Positions 1 through 9,500 of a DNA stretch of 64,000 nt are shown here, in pieces. The DNA is taken from NCBI GenBank assembly GCA_035489435.1, contig DATHKG010000060.1. One strand, written 5' to 3'. Under the pieces are notes generated by a model. It made no database searches and had not been told where the DNA came from. It worked only from the letters and a program-made list of their open reading frames with translations. This stretch comes from DATHKG01 sp035489435 (GTDB lineage: Bacteria > Bacteroidota > Bacteroidia > Chitinophagales > Chitinophagaceae). Numbering within the stretch: position 1 is the first letter of the stretch; each line of letters opens with the position of its first letter. The position numbers and the translations under genes are program-made.

Positions 1-159
1 TTCTCTTAATGCCTGTAAAGACACGGTACCTTTTCCCCGGTCAGGTTTATCAGTCATTCCTGATTCGCTTTTCCTGATTTCGTCTACGCTCCACCGCAGA
101 TCCCTGTTCAATTCCATGGCATTCATACTGAGGTCAAGGTGGGCATCTATAATAAACAT
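1..159 (-). CDS. Membrane dipeptidase (peptidase M19), 5' part only
   Basis: Only the first 53 codons lie in the window; the gene runs off the left edge on the minus strand. It starts with MFIIDAHLDLSMNAMELNRD, which carries the DAHxD metal-binding motif of the renal dipeptidase (M19) family, followed by an Arg/Lys-rich stretch ending in GTVSLQALRE. M19 enzymes are binuclear zinc dipeptidases, and bacterial members often cleave dipeptides holding a D-residue. No signal peptide is visible, so a cytoplasmic enzyme is likely. The RidA-family gene follows upstream on the same strand, 90 bp away. In Bacteroidota such pairs occur in small amino-acid salvage clusters. The family call is fairly firm; the substrate is not known. 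Confidence 0.8.
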   Translation of the reverse strand, partial: MFIIDAHLDLSMNAMELNRDLRWSVDEIRKSESGMTDKPDRGKGTVSLQALRE

Positions 160-203
160 GATTGTGTTATGTTTCTGAAAATTGTTTGTGTTAATGTGCC
201 TGG

Positions 204-241
204 TTGATTGAATAGTTGACTTTTGATTGAATAGTTGGCTT
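204..241. repeat. 19-bp direct tandem duplication
   Basis: Two adjacent 19-bp units (204-222 and 223-241) differ at one base; the shared core is TTGATTGAATAGTTG. They sit between the dipeptidase start and the RidA stop codon. This is one of several locus-specific tandem repeats in intergenic spaces of this window. Confidence 0.85.
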
Positions 242-249
242 TATGAATT

Positions 250-726
250 TTAATTAAGTTCAAACATTGCTTCAATTTCAACCGGAATATTATCAGGTAA
301 TGAGCCAAAGCCTACAGCACTTCTCACCCCAACCCCGTTTTCGTCTCCCCAGATTGCAGCAAACAATTCACTGCATCCATTTATGATATAAGGATGCGCA
401 AGAAAATCGCTGGTACAATTTACCATCCCGAGCACTTTTATAACCCGTTTAATTTTATCCAGGCTGCCAAGGTTTGTCTTTATAGTGGATAACATTGCCA
501 GGCCTACCTGCCTTGCGGCCAGCTTTCCCTGGTCCTTATCCAGATCCTGACCGATACGTCCAATTATCAGGCTTTTGTTTTTTTGTACCGGTCCATGCCC
601 GCTGAGATAAAGATATTTACCGTCGATGAGATAAGGTTTATAAACTCCAAGCGGTGTTGGTGCGGGAGGTAATTCGAGTCCAAGTTGTTCAAGCCGGCTA
701 TCTGCTGTTTTAGTTTCCATTGTCAT
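250..726 (-). CDS. RidA family protein (YjgF/YER057c/UK114)
   Basis: A 158-residue protein of the longer RidA-like subgroup. It has PPAPTPLGVYKPYLIDGKYLYLSG near residues 20-43, the YLSGHGP turn, and a C-terminal half with VRSAVGFGSLPDNIPVEIEA matching the RidA active-site region. RidA proteins hydrolyse reactive enamine/imine intermediates to keto acids. This subgroup lacks a clear copy of the catalytic Arg in the canonical IPADRP motif, so deaminase activity is uncertain. It lies just upstream of the M19 dipeptidase on the same strand, which suggests a shared amino-acid catabolic role. ATG at 726 was chosen; a second ATG two codons later is possible. Confidence 0.85.
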   Translation of the reverse strand: MTMETKTADSRLEQLGLELPPAPTPLGVYKPYLIDGKYLYLSGHGPVQKNKSLIIGRIGQDLDKDQGKLAARQVGLAMLSTIKTNLGSLDKIKRVIKVLGMVNCTSDFLAHPYIINGCSELFAAIWGDENGVGVRSAVGFGSLPDNIPVEIEAMFELN

Positions 727-961
727 TAATTCAGTTTATTAGTTAGTATTGACGAGGTTGTGAATAATTGTTAGTTCCTGCTTCAAAGATGAGTAAAATT
801 TATTCTAAAAATCGCCGGCAGTATTTTTCTATGGGTCCTTGTTTTTTTTTATATATGTGTGAATAATTGAATAAATTGTCAGTGATTCCCCGCATGAGAA
901 TCGCGACCATAACACGGCCGCCGGTGGCTTTGACAACGATTGCTAGATTGCCCATTAAACT

Positions 962-1747
962 ATGCCAAGTAACTCAGTTTCCAAGGCTGAAGCCCCAATC
1001 GCGCTTCAGAAAAAAGAACGAAAACAACTTATAATCAGGCAAGTGGGAATTCACACCCGCCTGATGTTTGCAGATCTTGTGAAACTAATTGATGTTTCGG
1101 AAGATACTATCCGCCGTGACATAAACGAACTGGCAGATGAAGGACTGGTTATTCGTATCAAAGGAGGGGTAATGACTGCGGCATATCACGTGGGCCAGCA
1201 AGCGAAAACTTATGCCCAGGCAGATAAAATCATCATTGCAGATAAGGCCGTTGCATTGCTCAGAGACGAGATGATTGTGCTTACCGGTGGTGGTACTTCC
1301 GTGAGGGAATTTATTAAACGAATACCCGATACCTTCCGTGCCACCTTCATCACTGTTAACCCCCTTACTGCTGTGAGCCTGTTAGATAAACCACATATCA
1401 AAACGATAATGATCGGCGGTTGCGTTTCTACATACAGTCAAATGGTGGTAAGCGGGGATGTATATGCATCATTGGCTGGTATCAGGGCGGATCTTTGTAT
1501 ACTTGGGATCAACGCAATTGATATAAAAAACGGGCTTACGGATTCTGATTGGGAAACGGTACATGTAAAAAAGGCCATGTTAAAGGCCGCAGAGAATATT
1601 GCTGTACTTACAATTTCTGAGAAACTCAATTCGTCAATGCAAATGAAGATTGCTGACCTGGATGAAATAGATTACCTGATTACGGAACTTCCTCCTGACA
1701 ACAATTTATTACACGATTATCATTCGAAGAAGTTTACAATTCTATAG
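962..1747 (+). CDS. DeoR/GlpR family transcriptional regulator
   Basis: A 261-residue cytoplasmic regulator. Residues 18-75 form the DeoR winged helix, with SEDTIRRDINELADEGLVIR as the recognition helix and wing, followed by the G-G turn. The remainder is the DeoRC sugar-phosphate sensor domain: LTGGGTSVREFIKRIP (phosphate-binding loop) and DLCILGINAIDIKNGLTDSD. DeoR proteins usually repress sugar or nucleoside catabolic operons and release DNA on binding a phosphorylated sugar. The gene diverges from the RidA/dipeptidase pair and is convergent with the YjbR gene, so its target may be the divergent unit, but no operator was identified. The first 17 residues are an extension beyond the usual start. 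Confidence 0.9.
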   Translation: MPSNSVSKAEAPIALQKKERKQLIIRQVGIHTRLMFADLVKLIDVSEDTIRRDINELADEGLVIRIKGGVMTAAYHVGQQAKTYAQADKIIIADKAVALLRDEMIVLTGGGTSVREFIKRIPDTFRATFITVNPLTAVSLLDKPHIKTIMIGGCVSTYSQMVVSGDVYASLAGIRADLCILGINAIDIKNGLTDSDWETVHVKKAMLKAAENIAVLTISEKLNSSMQMKIADLDEIDYLITELPPDNNLLHDYHSKKFTIL

Positions 1748-1761
1748 AACAATTGAGATCT

Positions 1762-2100
1762 TCAACCGTTTTTTTTTCTTGGAAGTTTTGCGACCACCTG
1801 CTCGTAAGAGTGTTTTATCCATTCCCTTATCATAGAATCAGCTATTGTGTGATCCATAAGAACTGTGTTCCAATGTTTTTTATTCATATGATACCCTGGT
1901 TGTACTGCCGGGTATCTTTCCCTTAGTTCTGTTACGAGTTCCGGATCACATTTAAGATTTATGCTATCGAAGTTTTCAATGCCTGCAAGTGCAAATATTT
2001 TTCCACCCACTTTGAAAACGATGGTATCTGGCCCAAAAGGAAATTCTTCAGTTGTACCTGCCAGTGATAAACAGTAATTACGGAATGATTCTATGTCCAT
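1762..2100 (-). CDS. MmcQ/YjbR family DNA-binding-like protein
   Basis: A 112-residue protein matching the YjbR/MmcQ family: it begins with the LAGTTEEFPFGPDTIVFKVGGKIF core, then INLKCDPELVTELRERYPAVQPGYHMNKKHWNTV and a basic tail. The family has a CyaY-like fold with predicted DNA contact, but no proven biochemical role. It is a single-gene unit with its own good promoter upstream (2171-2200) and is convergent with the DeoR gene, 14 bp apart. Length is normal for the family. The family call is secure; the function remains unknown. Confidence 0.9.
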   Translation of the reverse strand: MDIESFRNYCLSLAGTTEEFPFGPDTIVFKVGGKIFALAGIENFDSINLKCDPELVTELRERYPAVQPGYHMNKKHWNTVLMDHTIADSMIREWIKHSYEQVVAKLPRKKNG

Positions 2101-2170
2101 GAAATGTCAATCTTATTAATTTATTTTTTGGCCAATGCGCTTTGGGTTGGTTCACAATTAACTTGAATTC

Positions 2171-2200
2171 CAAAGTTAAATATCATTGGTCGATCTCAAA
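2171..2200 (-). promoter_or_regulatory. Bacteroidota promoter for the YjbR/MmcQ gene
   Basis: On the minus strand TTTG (2200-2197) is followed by an 18-bp spacer and TAACTTTG (2178-2171), which fits the Bacteroidota consensus TTTG, then TAnnTTTG. The predicted transcription start near 2164 leaves a leader of about 64 nt to the ATG at 2100. Confidence 0.6.
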
Positions 2201-2441
2201 CCTTATCGGGCAGTAATCACCAGCTACCTTCGCAAGGTTCATTAAATTTTCAATTTTCGAAGCGGCTGGTTTTTTGCAGCTGGCAGTTACTTACTTTAGT
2301 ATAATTATTTTAATAATGTGTTCTATTGTTGAAAAACAAAAGATTATAAGATATGCACCCTTTAAAGAACTTATCCACTTTTGTCAGAATTAATATTGCA
2401 GGTTCCGATTATTCATTTACTTGCGGCTTCAATCATTTTAT
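2201..2441. other. Intergenic region with an imperfect hairpin
   Basis: No convincing gene. ACCAGC (2219-2224) pairs with GCTGGT (2265-2270), with an inner CTTCG/CGAAG pairing and a T-run directly after 2270. On the plus strand this looks like a terminator or a structured RNA end, but no upstream plus-strand gene needs one. Confidence 0.3.
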
Positions 2442-2627
2442 ATGATCGCCAATTCAACAAAACCAACGCTGACTGATTACCTGGAATTATACCAGTATTT
2501 AAGTGTTTTAACTGAAGAGCAAATTACCAAGCTAAGAAGAATAGCTGTAGGCATACTTCCGCTAACAGCTTTCACTTCTGATGAACTACTGCAGCTGGCG
2601 AATAAACTGCAAGCGCAACTTTCCTGA
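2442..2627 (+). CDS. Small hypothetical protein (61 aa)
   Basis: A short ORF starting at ATG 2442; an upstream in-frame TTG at 2421 is less likely. The product is mainly helical, with a LTDYLELYQYLSVLTEEQITKL segment and a Leu-rich C-terminus LLQLANKLQAQLS. There is no signal peptide or membrane segment. Composition is protein-like, with no low complexity. I do not recognise the family. It stands alone between the YjbR gene and the oxidoreductase scar. It could be a genuine small Bacteroidota protein or a chance ORF. Confidence 0.45.
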   Translation: MIANSTKPTLTDYLELYQYLSVLTEEQITKLRRIAVGILPLTAFTSDELLQLANKLQAQLS

Positions 2628-2846
2628 TACTTGCATTTCCAGAACGCATTCCCCTAAGCCGCATTTTTGTCCTGATTGAATCCGCACGAAAAAGTTTAAT
2701 CTTTTTTGCATGCATTTTAATCGGTATAGCATAGAATGTCATGAAGTATTTTTCATGACCAATAATTTATGCGTGTTAATTTTTTCTTTCCGATTGATTT
2801 TCTATTTTCTGATTGATCCCATCAGTCATTATTTCTGCGTAAGTAG

Positions 2847-3062
2847 AATCAGAAGTATAATCGGAATTTCCTTTTTTTTGAGTCAGCACCTTCATTGAAA
2901 GATCTGCAATCACGTTTTTTGCAGACAAATCCTGAATATCTCAAGTCAGGAATACATGTTATGGTTTCTCAAAACCAGGAAGGAGAATTGATAGTTGGCG
3001 ATGGTCTTGGAGGAGCGGGAATGACTTTAAGCTTTGGTTTATGCGATCAGATTGTTAGCTGA
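2847..3062 (+). pseudogene. Scar of a TIGR03364-like FAD-dependent oxidoreductase
   Basis: The frame open from 2847 to the stop at 3060-3062 encodes family-like sequence without a start codon. PSLKDLQSRFLQTNPEYLKS and GIHVMVSQNQEGELIVGD resemble the internal region of TIGR03364 FAD-dependent oxidoreductases (DAO fold), where this part precedes the substrate-binding half. It is followed at once by GLGGAGMTLSFGLCDQIVS, which resembles the extreme C-terminal dinucleotide-closing motif (GPGGAGMT-S-G). The N-terminal FAD-binding GxGxxG part and the block between the two segments are missing, yet the junction is in frame. This is a deletion remnant, not a functional gene. TIGR03364 enzymes are linked to phosphonate breakdown in other bacteria. 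Confidence 0.7.
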
Positions 3063-3110
3063 AGAACGGCATTAGCTCAAGGAAACAGATTGTTGTACAC
3101 CGTGTTAAAA

Positions 3111-3330
3111 TAAAAAGCCGCCTGTAGAAACAGGCAGCCAAATAAATTTAAGTCACATGAGAATGCAAATCTAACACTCCCATATAACCTGTATATTAAG
3201 TTACCTGCTTCCAACCCTGGGTTTTGCTAATAAAAAAAGGCATCCCGTAGAAACAGAACGCCGTTTAACGATTGCTTGCCATAAAATGTGAAATTACTAT
3301 CCTAATATGACCTGCATATTAAGCTTAGGA
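3111..3330. repeat. Degenerate 123-bp tandem duplication with hairpin
   Basis: Two copies have identical spacing: TAGAAACAG at 3125 and 3248, and the CCTGyATATTAAG block at 3188 and 3311, so the period is exactly 123 bp at both markers. Identity over the first 90 bp is moderate and clusters in these blocks. Copy 1 carries an 8-bp stem around TAGAAA (3117-3138), which on the minus strand is followed by a T-run like an intrinsic terminator. Copy 2 has lost most of that stem. The repeat lies in the 344-bp gap between the oxidoreductase scar and the 73-aa ORF. Confidence 0.6.
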
Positions 3331-3376
3331 TTAAAAAAAAGGTGAAAACTTAACATTAGGTATATTATCTTATCGT

Positions 3377-3384
3377 TAAGTTTG
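3377..3384 (+). promoter_or_regulatory. Possible -7 element for the basic small protein
   Basis: TAAGTTTG matches the TAnnTTTG element and lies 22 bp before the ATG at 3407. No clear TTG partner was found at the usual distance, so support is partial. Confidence 0.35.
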
Positions 3385-3406
3385 TAAGCAATCAATACAA
3401 GAATTT

Positions 3407-3628
3407 ATGTCAGAATTAAAGAAAAAAACAAAAAAACAGATATTACGTCAACACATTGCAACTACAATTGCAAAAAACCTGATGGATCTAAGGGAAACTC
3501 TTGGCGAAAAAAAATTTAACCGGAAAGTGAAAAAAGCCACCAGGGTTTTAACAGCCGGTTTGCCAAAACAGAAAAAGAGTGATAAGAAGAAGGAGGTCCT
3601 TGAACTTCCTTTAGTTACTGCGAACTAG
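3407..3628 (+). CDS. Small lysine-rich hypothetical protein (73 aa)
   Basis: A 73-residue, strongly basic protein: clusters such as ELKKKTKKQILRQH at the N-terminus and KQKKSDKKKEVL near the C-terminus flank a predicted helix with ATTIAKNLMDLRETLGEKKF. No signal peptide, no Cys. Lys-rich tails of this sort are seen in nucleic-acid-associated proteins, but no named domain is recognised, so a DNA- or RNA-binding role is only a guess. It has a candidate -7 element upstream and a good intrinsic terminator after it, so it looks like a monocistronic gene. Confidence 0.65.
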   Translation: MSELKKKTKKQILRQHIATTIAKNLMDLRETLGEKKFNRKVKKATRVLTAGLPKQKKSDKKKEVLELPLVTAN

Positions 3629-3666
3629 ATATTAGTATTCCCTCCGTACATAGTCATATTGTTATC

Positions 3667-3700
3667 AGCTTCCATTGCATTGCTCTGGAAGCTTTTTATT
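3667..3700 (+). terminator. Intrinsic terminator after the small basic protein
   Basis: AGCTTCCA (3667-3674) pairs perfectly with TGGAAGCT (3686-3693) across an 11-nt loop and is followed by a T-rich tail. It closes the 73-aa gene. Confidence 0.75.
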
Positions 3701-3911
3701 TACTATAATCCCCGTTATTTATCCTAATCTCCGTTACGAACCAGTTATTTATTCCAGTCTCTGTTAAACTCCTGGTTACTCAAATCCCTGCTTTTTAATA
3801 AATCAATTATGCCATCCGGATGTTAGCATGAACATGTATCCATACCGTTACCGATTTGTTATTAAATAATGATCAGTTCGATATCAAATCATTAAGTCGT
3901 ATTAATGTTTC
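3701..3911. other. Intergenic space with degenerate repeats
   Basis: From about 3700 to 3800 several variants of TTATTTAyyCyAATCyCyG follow one another at 19-31 bp spacing, which looks like a decayed minisatellite. No ORF with coding character was seen here. Confidence 0.35.
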
Positions 3912-3940
3912 TTGATGTAGCGTTGTTGAAATTACTTTTG
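3912..3940 (+). promoter_or_regulatory. Promoter of the DUF218 gene
   Basis: TTG (3912-3914), 18-bp spacer, TACTTTTG (3933-3940), a good match to the Bacteroidota consensus. The predicted start near 3947 gives a leader of only about 13 nt before the ATG at 3960. Confidence 0.6.
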
Positions 3941-3959
3941 CGGCATCAACTTTTAATTA

Positions 3960-5387
3960 ATGCGCACGAATTTCGTTTTACAGCAATACTTACTTCTCAG
4001 TGTTCTTTTGTTCAATAATTCTTTTGTTAAATCCCAGTCAACACCAGTCGCCGGTGAACATCTAGTTGCCGAAACAGGCTCTTTATCAAAAGGCTCTTTA
4101 TCAACAGGCCTAGATAATGCCGGGAATCTTCACCCCAACAAAACATTAGCTATCGGTCCAGACTTGCCAGTCAGGCCAGTTAAGGAATACAAGCTGCATA
4201 CTTATGGCGGTTTTGTGCAATCAAAAAATTATTATTTGCTTACCCTTTTTTCTGAGAGGGCCGATTTGATTTCAATATTGTCGACAGATACCGAATTGAA
4301 ACAAATTACAAAAAATAAAAAAGAGTCTTTATTCGCTGCTATTAAAACATGTGGAAGAAATAAAGCTTGTCTTGTTTCTACACTTCAGTTTAGCAACGCT
4401 GAGATTGAGCAGGTGAGTAAGCGACTGTCTTTATTATGTAGCCCTGGTAGTCCATTGGCTTCATTGGTTAAAACAGATTTGATTCCTTCCGGCACATATA
4501 TCTTGTATCAGCAGCTGAAACCCGAAGAAATGCTTGTTAAAGCCTGGGAACAGGATGCGCGCGGGATCAATTTTGCTATCGGAGTTTATGCGGGCGGTCT
4601 AAAGCCAAACTACCCAAATATTGATTCGATTAGCCTGCACGTAGCAGATCAAAAAGACACCTCAATGGTTACAGCCGGTCATGCAGGCCTTATCTACAAT
4701 ACTGCATGGATGAGCAATGAAAAGCATTCTGATCGTACCCTTTTTTATACTTTGCCGCTCGAGTTCGCTTTAAGGTTTATTGAAATGAATGAGAGGGCCC
4801 TCGCAGCTGATTTTGAGCCAATGCAGGTTGGAGAGAACCGGGCAGCCTTTGAAACCATAGCTAAAACTAACTGGCAGAAATTTCCTTATTCGGTGATTCT
4901 CGTACCAGGCGCCGGGCCCGGAGATCCAGGTGTAGCCTTAAGTGCCGAAGCAATTGTGAGATGCCAGTTGGCCGCAATCGAATATAAAAAAGGACTTGCA
5001 CCTTATATCATTCCTTCAGGCGGCAAAGTTCATCCTTATAAGACTAAGTTCAACGAGGCAATTGAAATGAAGCAATACCTTATACATGAACTTGGCATTC
5101 CTGAATCGGCTATCATAATTGATCCCCATGCGCGCCATACCACAACAAATATGCGAAACGCAGCGAGGCTGATGTTCCGATATGGTATCCCCTTTGAAAA
5201 AGTTGCATTAACCTGTACTACCCGTGGTCAAAGCTTTAGCATTGGAACGACATTGGCGGCCCGTTGTCAAAAAGAATTGGATCATGTACCATTTAAGGTA
5301 GGAAAAAGATTAAACGAAACACTTCTTGAATTTTATCCATTGATTGAAGCCTTGCATATTGATCCAAATGAGCCGATGGACCCTTAA
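3960..5387 (+). CDS. Exported YdcF-like (DUF218) protein
   Basis: A 475-residue protein with an N-terminal signal peptide (LLLSVLLFNNSFVKSQ, cut near residue 26). The C-terminal third (about residues 310-450) is a DUF218/YdcF-like domain: YSVILVPGAGPGDPG, then YIIPSGGKVHPYKT, LGIPESAIIIDPHARHTTTN and a following helix-strand. The ESAIIIDxxARHTTTN block is diagnostic. DUF218 proteins such as ElyC and SanA act at the envelope, and YdcF binds S-adenosylmethionine; no reaction is proven here. The N-terminal 300 residues are unfamiliar. The gene stands just before the PUL but is separated by 185 bp and has its own promoter, so a link to glycan use is unproven. Confidence 0.8.
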   Translation: MRTNFVLQQYLLLSVLLFNNSFVKSQSTPVAGEHLVAETGSLSKGSLSTGLDNAGNLHPNKTLAIGPDLPVRPVKEYKLHTYGGFVQSKNYYLLTLFSERADLISILSTDTELKQITKNKKESLFAAIKTCGRNKACLVSTLQFSNAEIEQVSKRLSLLCSPGSPLASLVKTDLIPSGTYILYQQLKPEEMLVKAWEQDARGINFAIGVYAGGLKPNYPNIDSISLHVADQKDTSMVTAGHAGLIYNTAWMSNEKHSDRTLFYTLPLEFALRFIEMNERALAADFEPMQVGENRAAFETIAKTNWQKFPYSVILVPGAGPGDPGVALSAEAIVRCQLAAIEYKKGLAPYIIPSGGKVHPYKTKFNEAIEMKQYLIHELGIPESAIIIDPHARHTTTNMRNAARLMFRYGIPFEKVALTCTTRGQSFSIGTTLAARCQKELDHVPFKVGKRLNETLLEFYPLIEALHIDPNEPMDP

Positions 5388-5632
5388 GCTTATGCATACC
5401 CACTATCCCTGTTACTAACTCCATTGCCTGTCAGATGATTGTTGTCGGATTTTCAGTATCAGGTCATACCTGAAAATTATTGCTTGCCCCATTACCAGAC
5501 GGTAGTATTGTCATCTTAGTCTGTGTCACCTCGTTTATTGACTGTAATTATAGCAGAAAATAATAGTGAGGTATGCATGGAAATGAAAGCTGTATAAGAG
5601 ATTATTCAATACAAATTGCTAAAAAAAGTTTA

Positions 5633-6499
5633 ATGAAACTGTTATTAATCCTGGCAATAAGTATTGTCACTGGCTATTACAATTCAAATATTAATATCCC
5701 TATAGAACGGTCATTCTCCGTTGATTCAACGGGTGCCTGCCAGGGGATTGCAGTTCAAAACGACAGAATATTTCTTTACGGTGATCGTGAAGTCGGTGTA
5801 ATAAGGGAATATAAAATGAAAGACGACAGCCTTGTTCGCGTAAATAATGAAATCCGTTTAACCATGAATGATACTGATGTTATCAATCATCCGACAGGTA
5901 TTGCTTATCAACCAGGTCAGCCGGTTTTTATTGGCAACAGCATCCGCCTGAATAAGGAAGGCACATTATGGAAGGCTGTTATTTATCATATAAACTGGGA
6001 GGGGTTGCAAAAAACACGAACGCTGGACGGAAATCTTAAAAGAACTATAAGTGATGATGCATGTGTTCAGGGTACAAGACCCGAATACGTGAAATATAAA
6101 AATAAATGGTATGTAGCAACAGCTGATTATGGGGGCAAAAACAACGAAGTGAGATTGTATGATCCTGTTGCTCTCAGCAAAGCTGACTCAACATCTCAGA
6201 AAAATGTTGTCTTTAAGAAATTTAGCTGTTCACCATGGGTTCAGAATATACATTTTATTGAGGGCAGAGAAAATATCGTTGTGCTGGTTCAGAACCAGAT
6301 CGAAGGGCGCCGGTGGAGACTCACTTTTCTTGATCTCTCAAAATCGTTGGAGACTGGAAAAGAATATGTAGTTAAAGTGGTGGATACTGATCGCGCTGAT
6401 GAGCTGGAAGGTTTTGCTTTCCTGGATAAAAATGGAAAAGCAATTGCTGTTTCATCATCCAGAAAGAACAATGTGAATATGATGACCATAAAAAATTAA
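5633..6499 (+). CDS. Exported hypothetical protein, possible beta-propeller
   Basis: The frame opens at 5573 but the ATG at 5633 gives a proper signal peptide (MKLLLILAISIVTGYYNSN), so this start is preferred; the product is 288 residues. Blade-like strand patterns recur: GIAVQNDRIFLYGDREVGVI, HPTGIAYQPGQPVFIGNS, YVKYKNKWYVATADYGG and ADELEGFAFLDKNGKAIAV. These suggest a propeller or SMP-30-like fold, but no named family was recognised. It ends 32 bp before the SusC gene and probably shares its transcript, so a glycan-related periplasmic or surface role is inferred from location only. Confidence 0.65.
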   Translation: MKLLLILAISIVTGYYNSNINIPIERSFSVDSTGACQGIAVQNDRIFLYGDREVGVIREYKMKDDSLVRVNNEIRLTMNDTDVINHPTGIAYQPGQPVFIGNSIRLNKEGTLWKAVIYHINWEGLQKTRTLDGNLKRTISDDACVQGTRPEYVKYKNKWYVATADYGGKNNEVRLYDPVALSKADSTSQKNVVFKKFSCSPWVQNIHFIEGRENIVVLVQNQIEGRRWRLTFLDLSKSLETGKEYVVKVVDTDRADELEGFAFLDKNGKAIAVSSSRKNNVNMMTIKN

Positions 6500-6531
6500 T
6501 TATAAATATTAACCAACCAATTAAAACAACC

Positions 6532-9500
6532 ATGCAAGTGAGATTTTATTCCATTGTCTCTTTTTTCTTTTACCTGGCATTGCTAATTATCCCGGGTACA
6601 GCATTTTGTGATCCTACAGATTCCGGCCCATTTGCGGAGGTCATAGTAGCAGGAACAATCACAGATGATAAAAATTTGCCTTTGCAGGGAGTAAGCATAA
6701 GTGCTAAAACCGGCAACCAGGGAACCATTACAGACAAGTCAGGTAAGTTCTCTTTACAAGTGGAAGAGGGAACTATCCTTGTTGTGTCATCATCAGGCTT
6801 TGAGTCGCAGGAGCTGACTGCCAAAGCAGACAATTCGATTCGTTTAACCCTTAAACAAGATGTTCAGTCACTCGAACAAGTAGTATCAATCGGTTATCAA
6901 CGCTTACGTAAAAGTGATCTTACCGGCGCTATCTCAAGCGTGAAGTCAAGTGAACTAAACCTGTCTTCGCCCACACTCAGCCAGGCGCTGGTAGGAAAGG
7001 TAGCAGGGGTACAGGTTTCACAGGTAAGTGGAGCGCCTTATGCGGGAACAAAAATCCGTGTGAGAGGTATAGGTTCGATCAATGCGAGCTCTGAACCGTT
7101 GTACGTGATCGATGGCTATGCTGTCGGTGGAAATATAAATAGCGGTCCCGGAAATGGAGGCACCGGTACAGGAGGTTATAATCCAAATACAGCAGGTAAT
7201 GATGTTTTTATTAATCCTGATGACATCGAATCTATAGAGATACTTAAAGACGCTGCTTCAGCAGCTATTTATGGTTCCAGGGCATCAGCCGGGGTTGTGT
7301 TGATCACTACGAAACGCGGCAAACTTGGAAAAGGTACATTACAATATAATTACCAGATAGGAGTCACAGAACTTGCCAAAAAAGTGAAGCTGATGAATTC
7401 GTCAGAATTCGCACAGCTTTTCATTGATGGCCGTAACGGAAGCTATAAAGATATCCTCATTGCTAATGGTGTTACCTGGAATGATAGTTATTATTCTGAT
7501 GATAATAACACACGTATTGCAAAAGGTGGTGGTAGCGGAAGCACTATAATTAAGGCCATCTATGATTTCCCTTCTCAAAAAATGATCACCCCGGAGTTTA
7601 ATACAGACTGGCAGGATGCGTTATACAGATCAGCACTTGTTCAAAGACATAGCCTGTCTTTTTCGGGTGGTAAGGAAGGAGTAAGATATGCGATCAGCGG
7701 GGGTTACCAGGATCAGCCGGGAATTTTAACCGCAACTTATCAGAAACGCATAAACTTCCGCGCAAACATTGACGGCGAAATAAGTAAAAAGCTGAAATTC
7801 AGTACCAGTACTTCAGTGACCAACACAAACGGACGCGAAGTACAGGAAGGACGTTTCAACCAGGGACCAATACTGGGAGCGCTGGTTATGATGCCAATAT
7901 TTGCTGTATATAATCCTGACGGTTCATTACAACTTGGCAAAGCCGCGGAAAGATTTGATGGATTTACATATAGCCTCCAGGGTATTGAGAACCCTGTTGC
8001 CCTGGCAGAAAAGGTTAATATAACGCGTAAGGGTATGCGATCCACATTCAACGGTAATGTTACTTACGAAATAATTCCACAGCTAACTGCAAAAGTGAAC
8101 CTGGGTTTACAAACTTATAATGAGAAGTACGAATATTTTTACCCGACCACGTTAAGCAGTGGTGAAAATCCGCCAGGGTCCGCCCAGGCAATAGCAGCAG
8201 CACAAGCTTCAAGCCAGACGCTGGAAACCCAGGACAAACTTGCAGAATTCACATTGAACTATCATAAGAAATTTGGAAAAAGCAGTATTGATGCCCTGGC
8301 CGGTTACACAGCACAGGAAACTTATACTGATCTTACAAGCGTAACAGCAAAAAATTTCAGTAACGACCTTGTTCCGGAAATTACTGCCCAGGGTGCGGCA
8401 GCCGGTAGCTTTCTATTAAACGGTAACACAGGCAAATCTACCACTACACTGGTATCATATCTTGGCCGGGTTTTATACAACTATGATCAGCGATATTATA
8501 TTTCCGGCTCCATCCGTGCCGACGGATCCTCCAGGTTTGGTCCGCAGAACCGTTATGGCGTCTTTCCATCTGTCTCAGGTGGCTGGAACATTTCAAACGA
8601 AAACTTTTACAATGACTGGCTCGGTGCCGGGTCAACTTTAAAACTCAGGGCAAGCTGGGGCCTTAGTGGTAATAATAATATTGGCAACTATCAATACCTG
8701 CAACTTCTTGCTCAACCAGGTGGAACAGTGATTGGAAACAACATCGTTAGTGCAACCTGGGCCGGAAAAATGGCTGATGATAAACTTGGCTGGGAATCGA
8801 CTTCCCAATACAATATTGGAACAGACATCACTATCCTGAACGGCAGGATTGGTATCATTGCCAATTACTATGTTGGCCGCTCTTTCAATCTTCTTTATGA
8901 AAAAAATGTTTCTGCCTTATCCGGGACTACTACCGTATTGACCAATCTGAAAAATTCCGATATCAGGAACAATGGATTTGATCTCCAGGTGGATGCTAAA
9001 ATAATCCGCACCAAAGACTTTTCATTCAATGTCAGTGGTAATATCACGGCCAATAAAAATGAAGTAAAAAGTCTTGATGGAGCGAGTGAAATTTTCAGGG
9101 CTGGCGCAGAAAGATCATATGTAACTCACGTCACAAGGGAAGGACAGCCAATTGGTATGTTTTATGGATTGAAAGTCGGAGGGATGGTAAGGGCGTCGGA
9201 TATGGCTAATATTGCTGCCGATGACGCCGTCTACCTCGCGAACAACAGGTCGTTTCCAAAAGGATATGTACTGAAAGGACCTCCAAGATCTGTCGGTTAT
9301 TCAAGTACTCCACTTAACCCCGGTGACCTTTATTTTATCGACAACAATGGTGATGGTGTTGTAAATGAAGCTGACAAAGATGTAATTGGCTCGCCATATC
9401 CTGATTTTACCTATGGGTTTAATCTCACATTTGCTTATAAAAACCTTGACCTGAGTGCATCGTTTAATGGCTCCCAGGGAAACAAAGTTCTTGATGGCCA

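Noticed and set aside
2710..2898. A 62-residue plus-strand ORF
   Set aside because: It is very hydrophobic, without a family, and overlaps the oxidoreductase scar in a different frame.
3117..3138. Minus-strand intrinsic terminator (GC stem and T-run)
   Set aside because: No minus-strand gene was found upstream that it could end; it is described as part of the 123-bp repeat instead.
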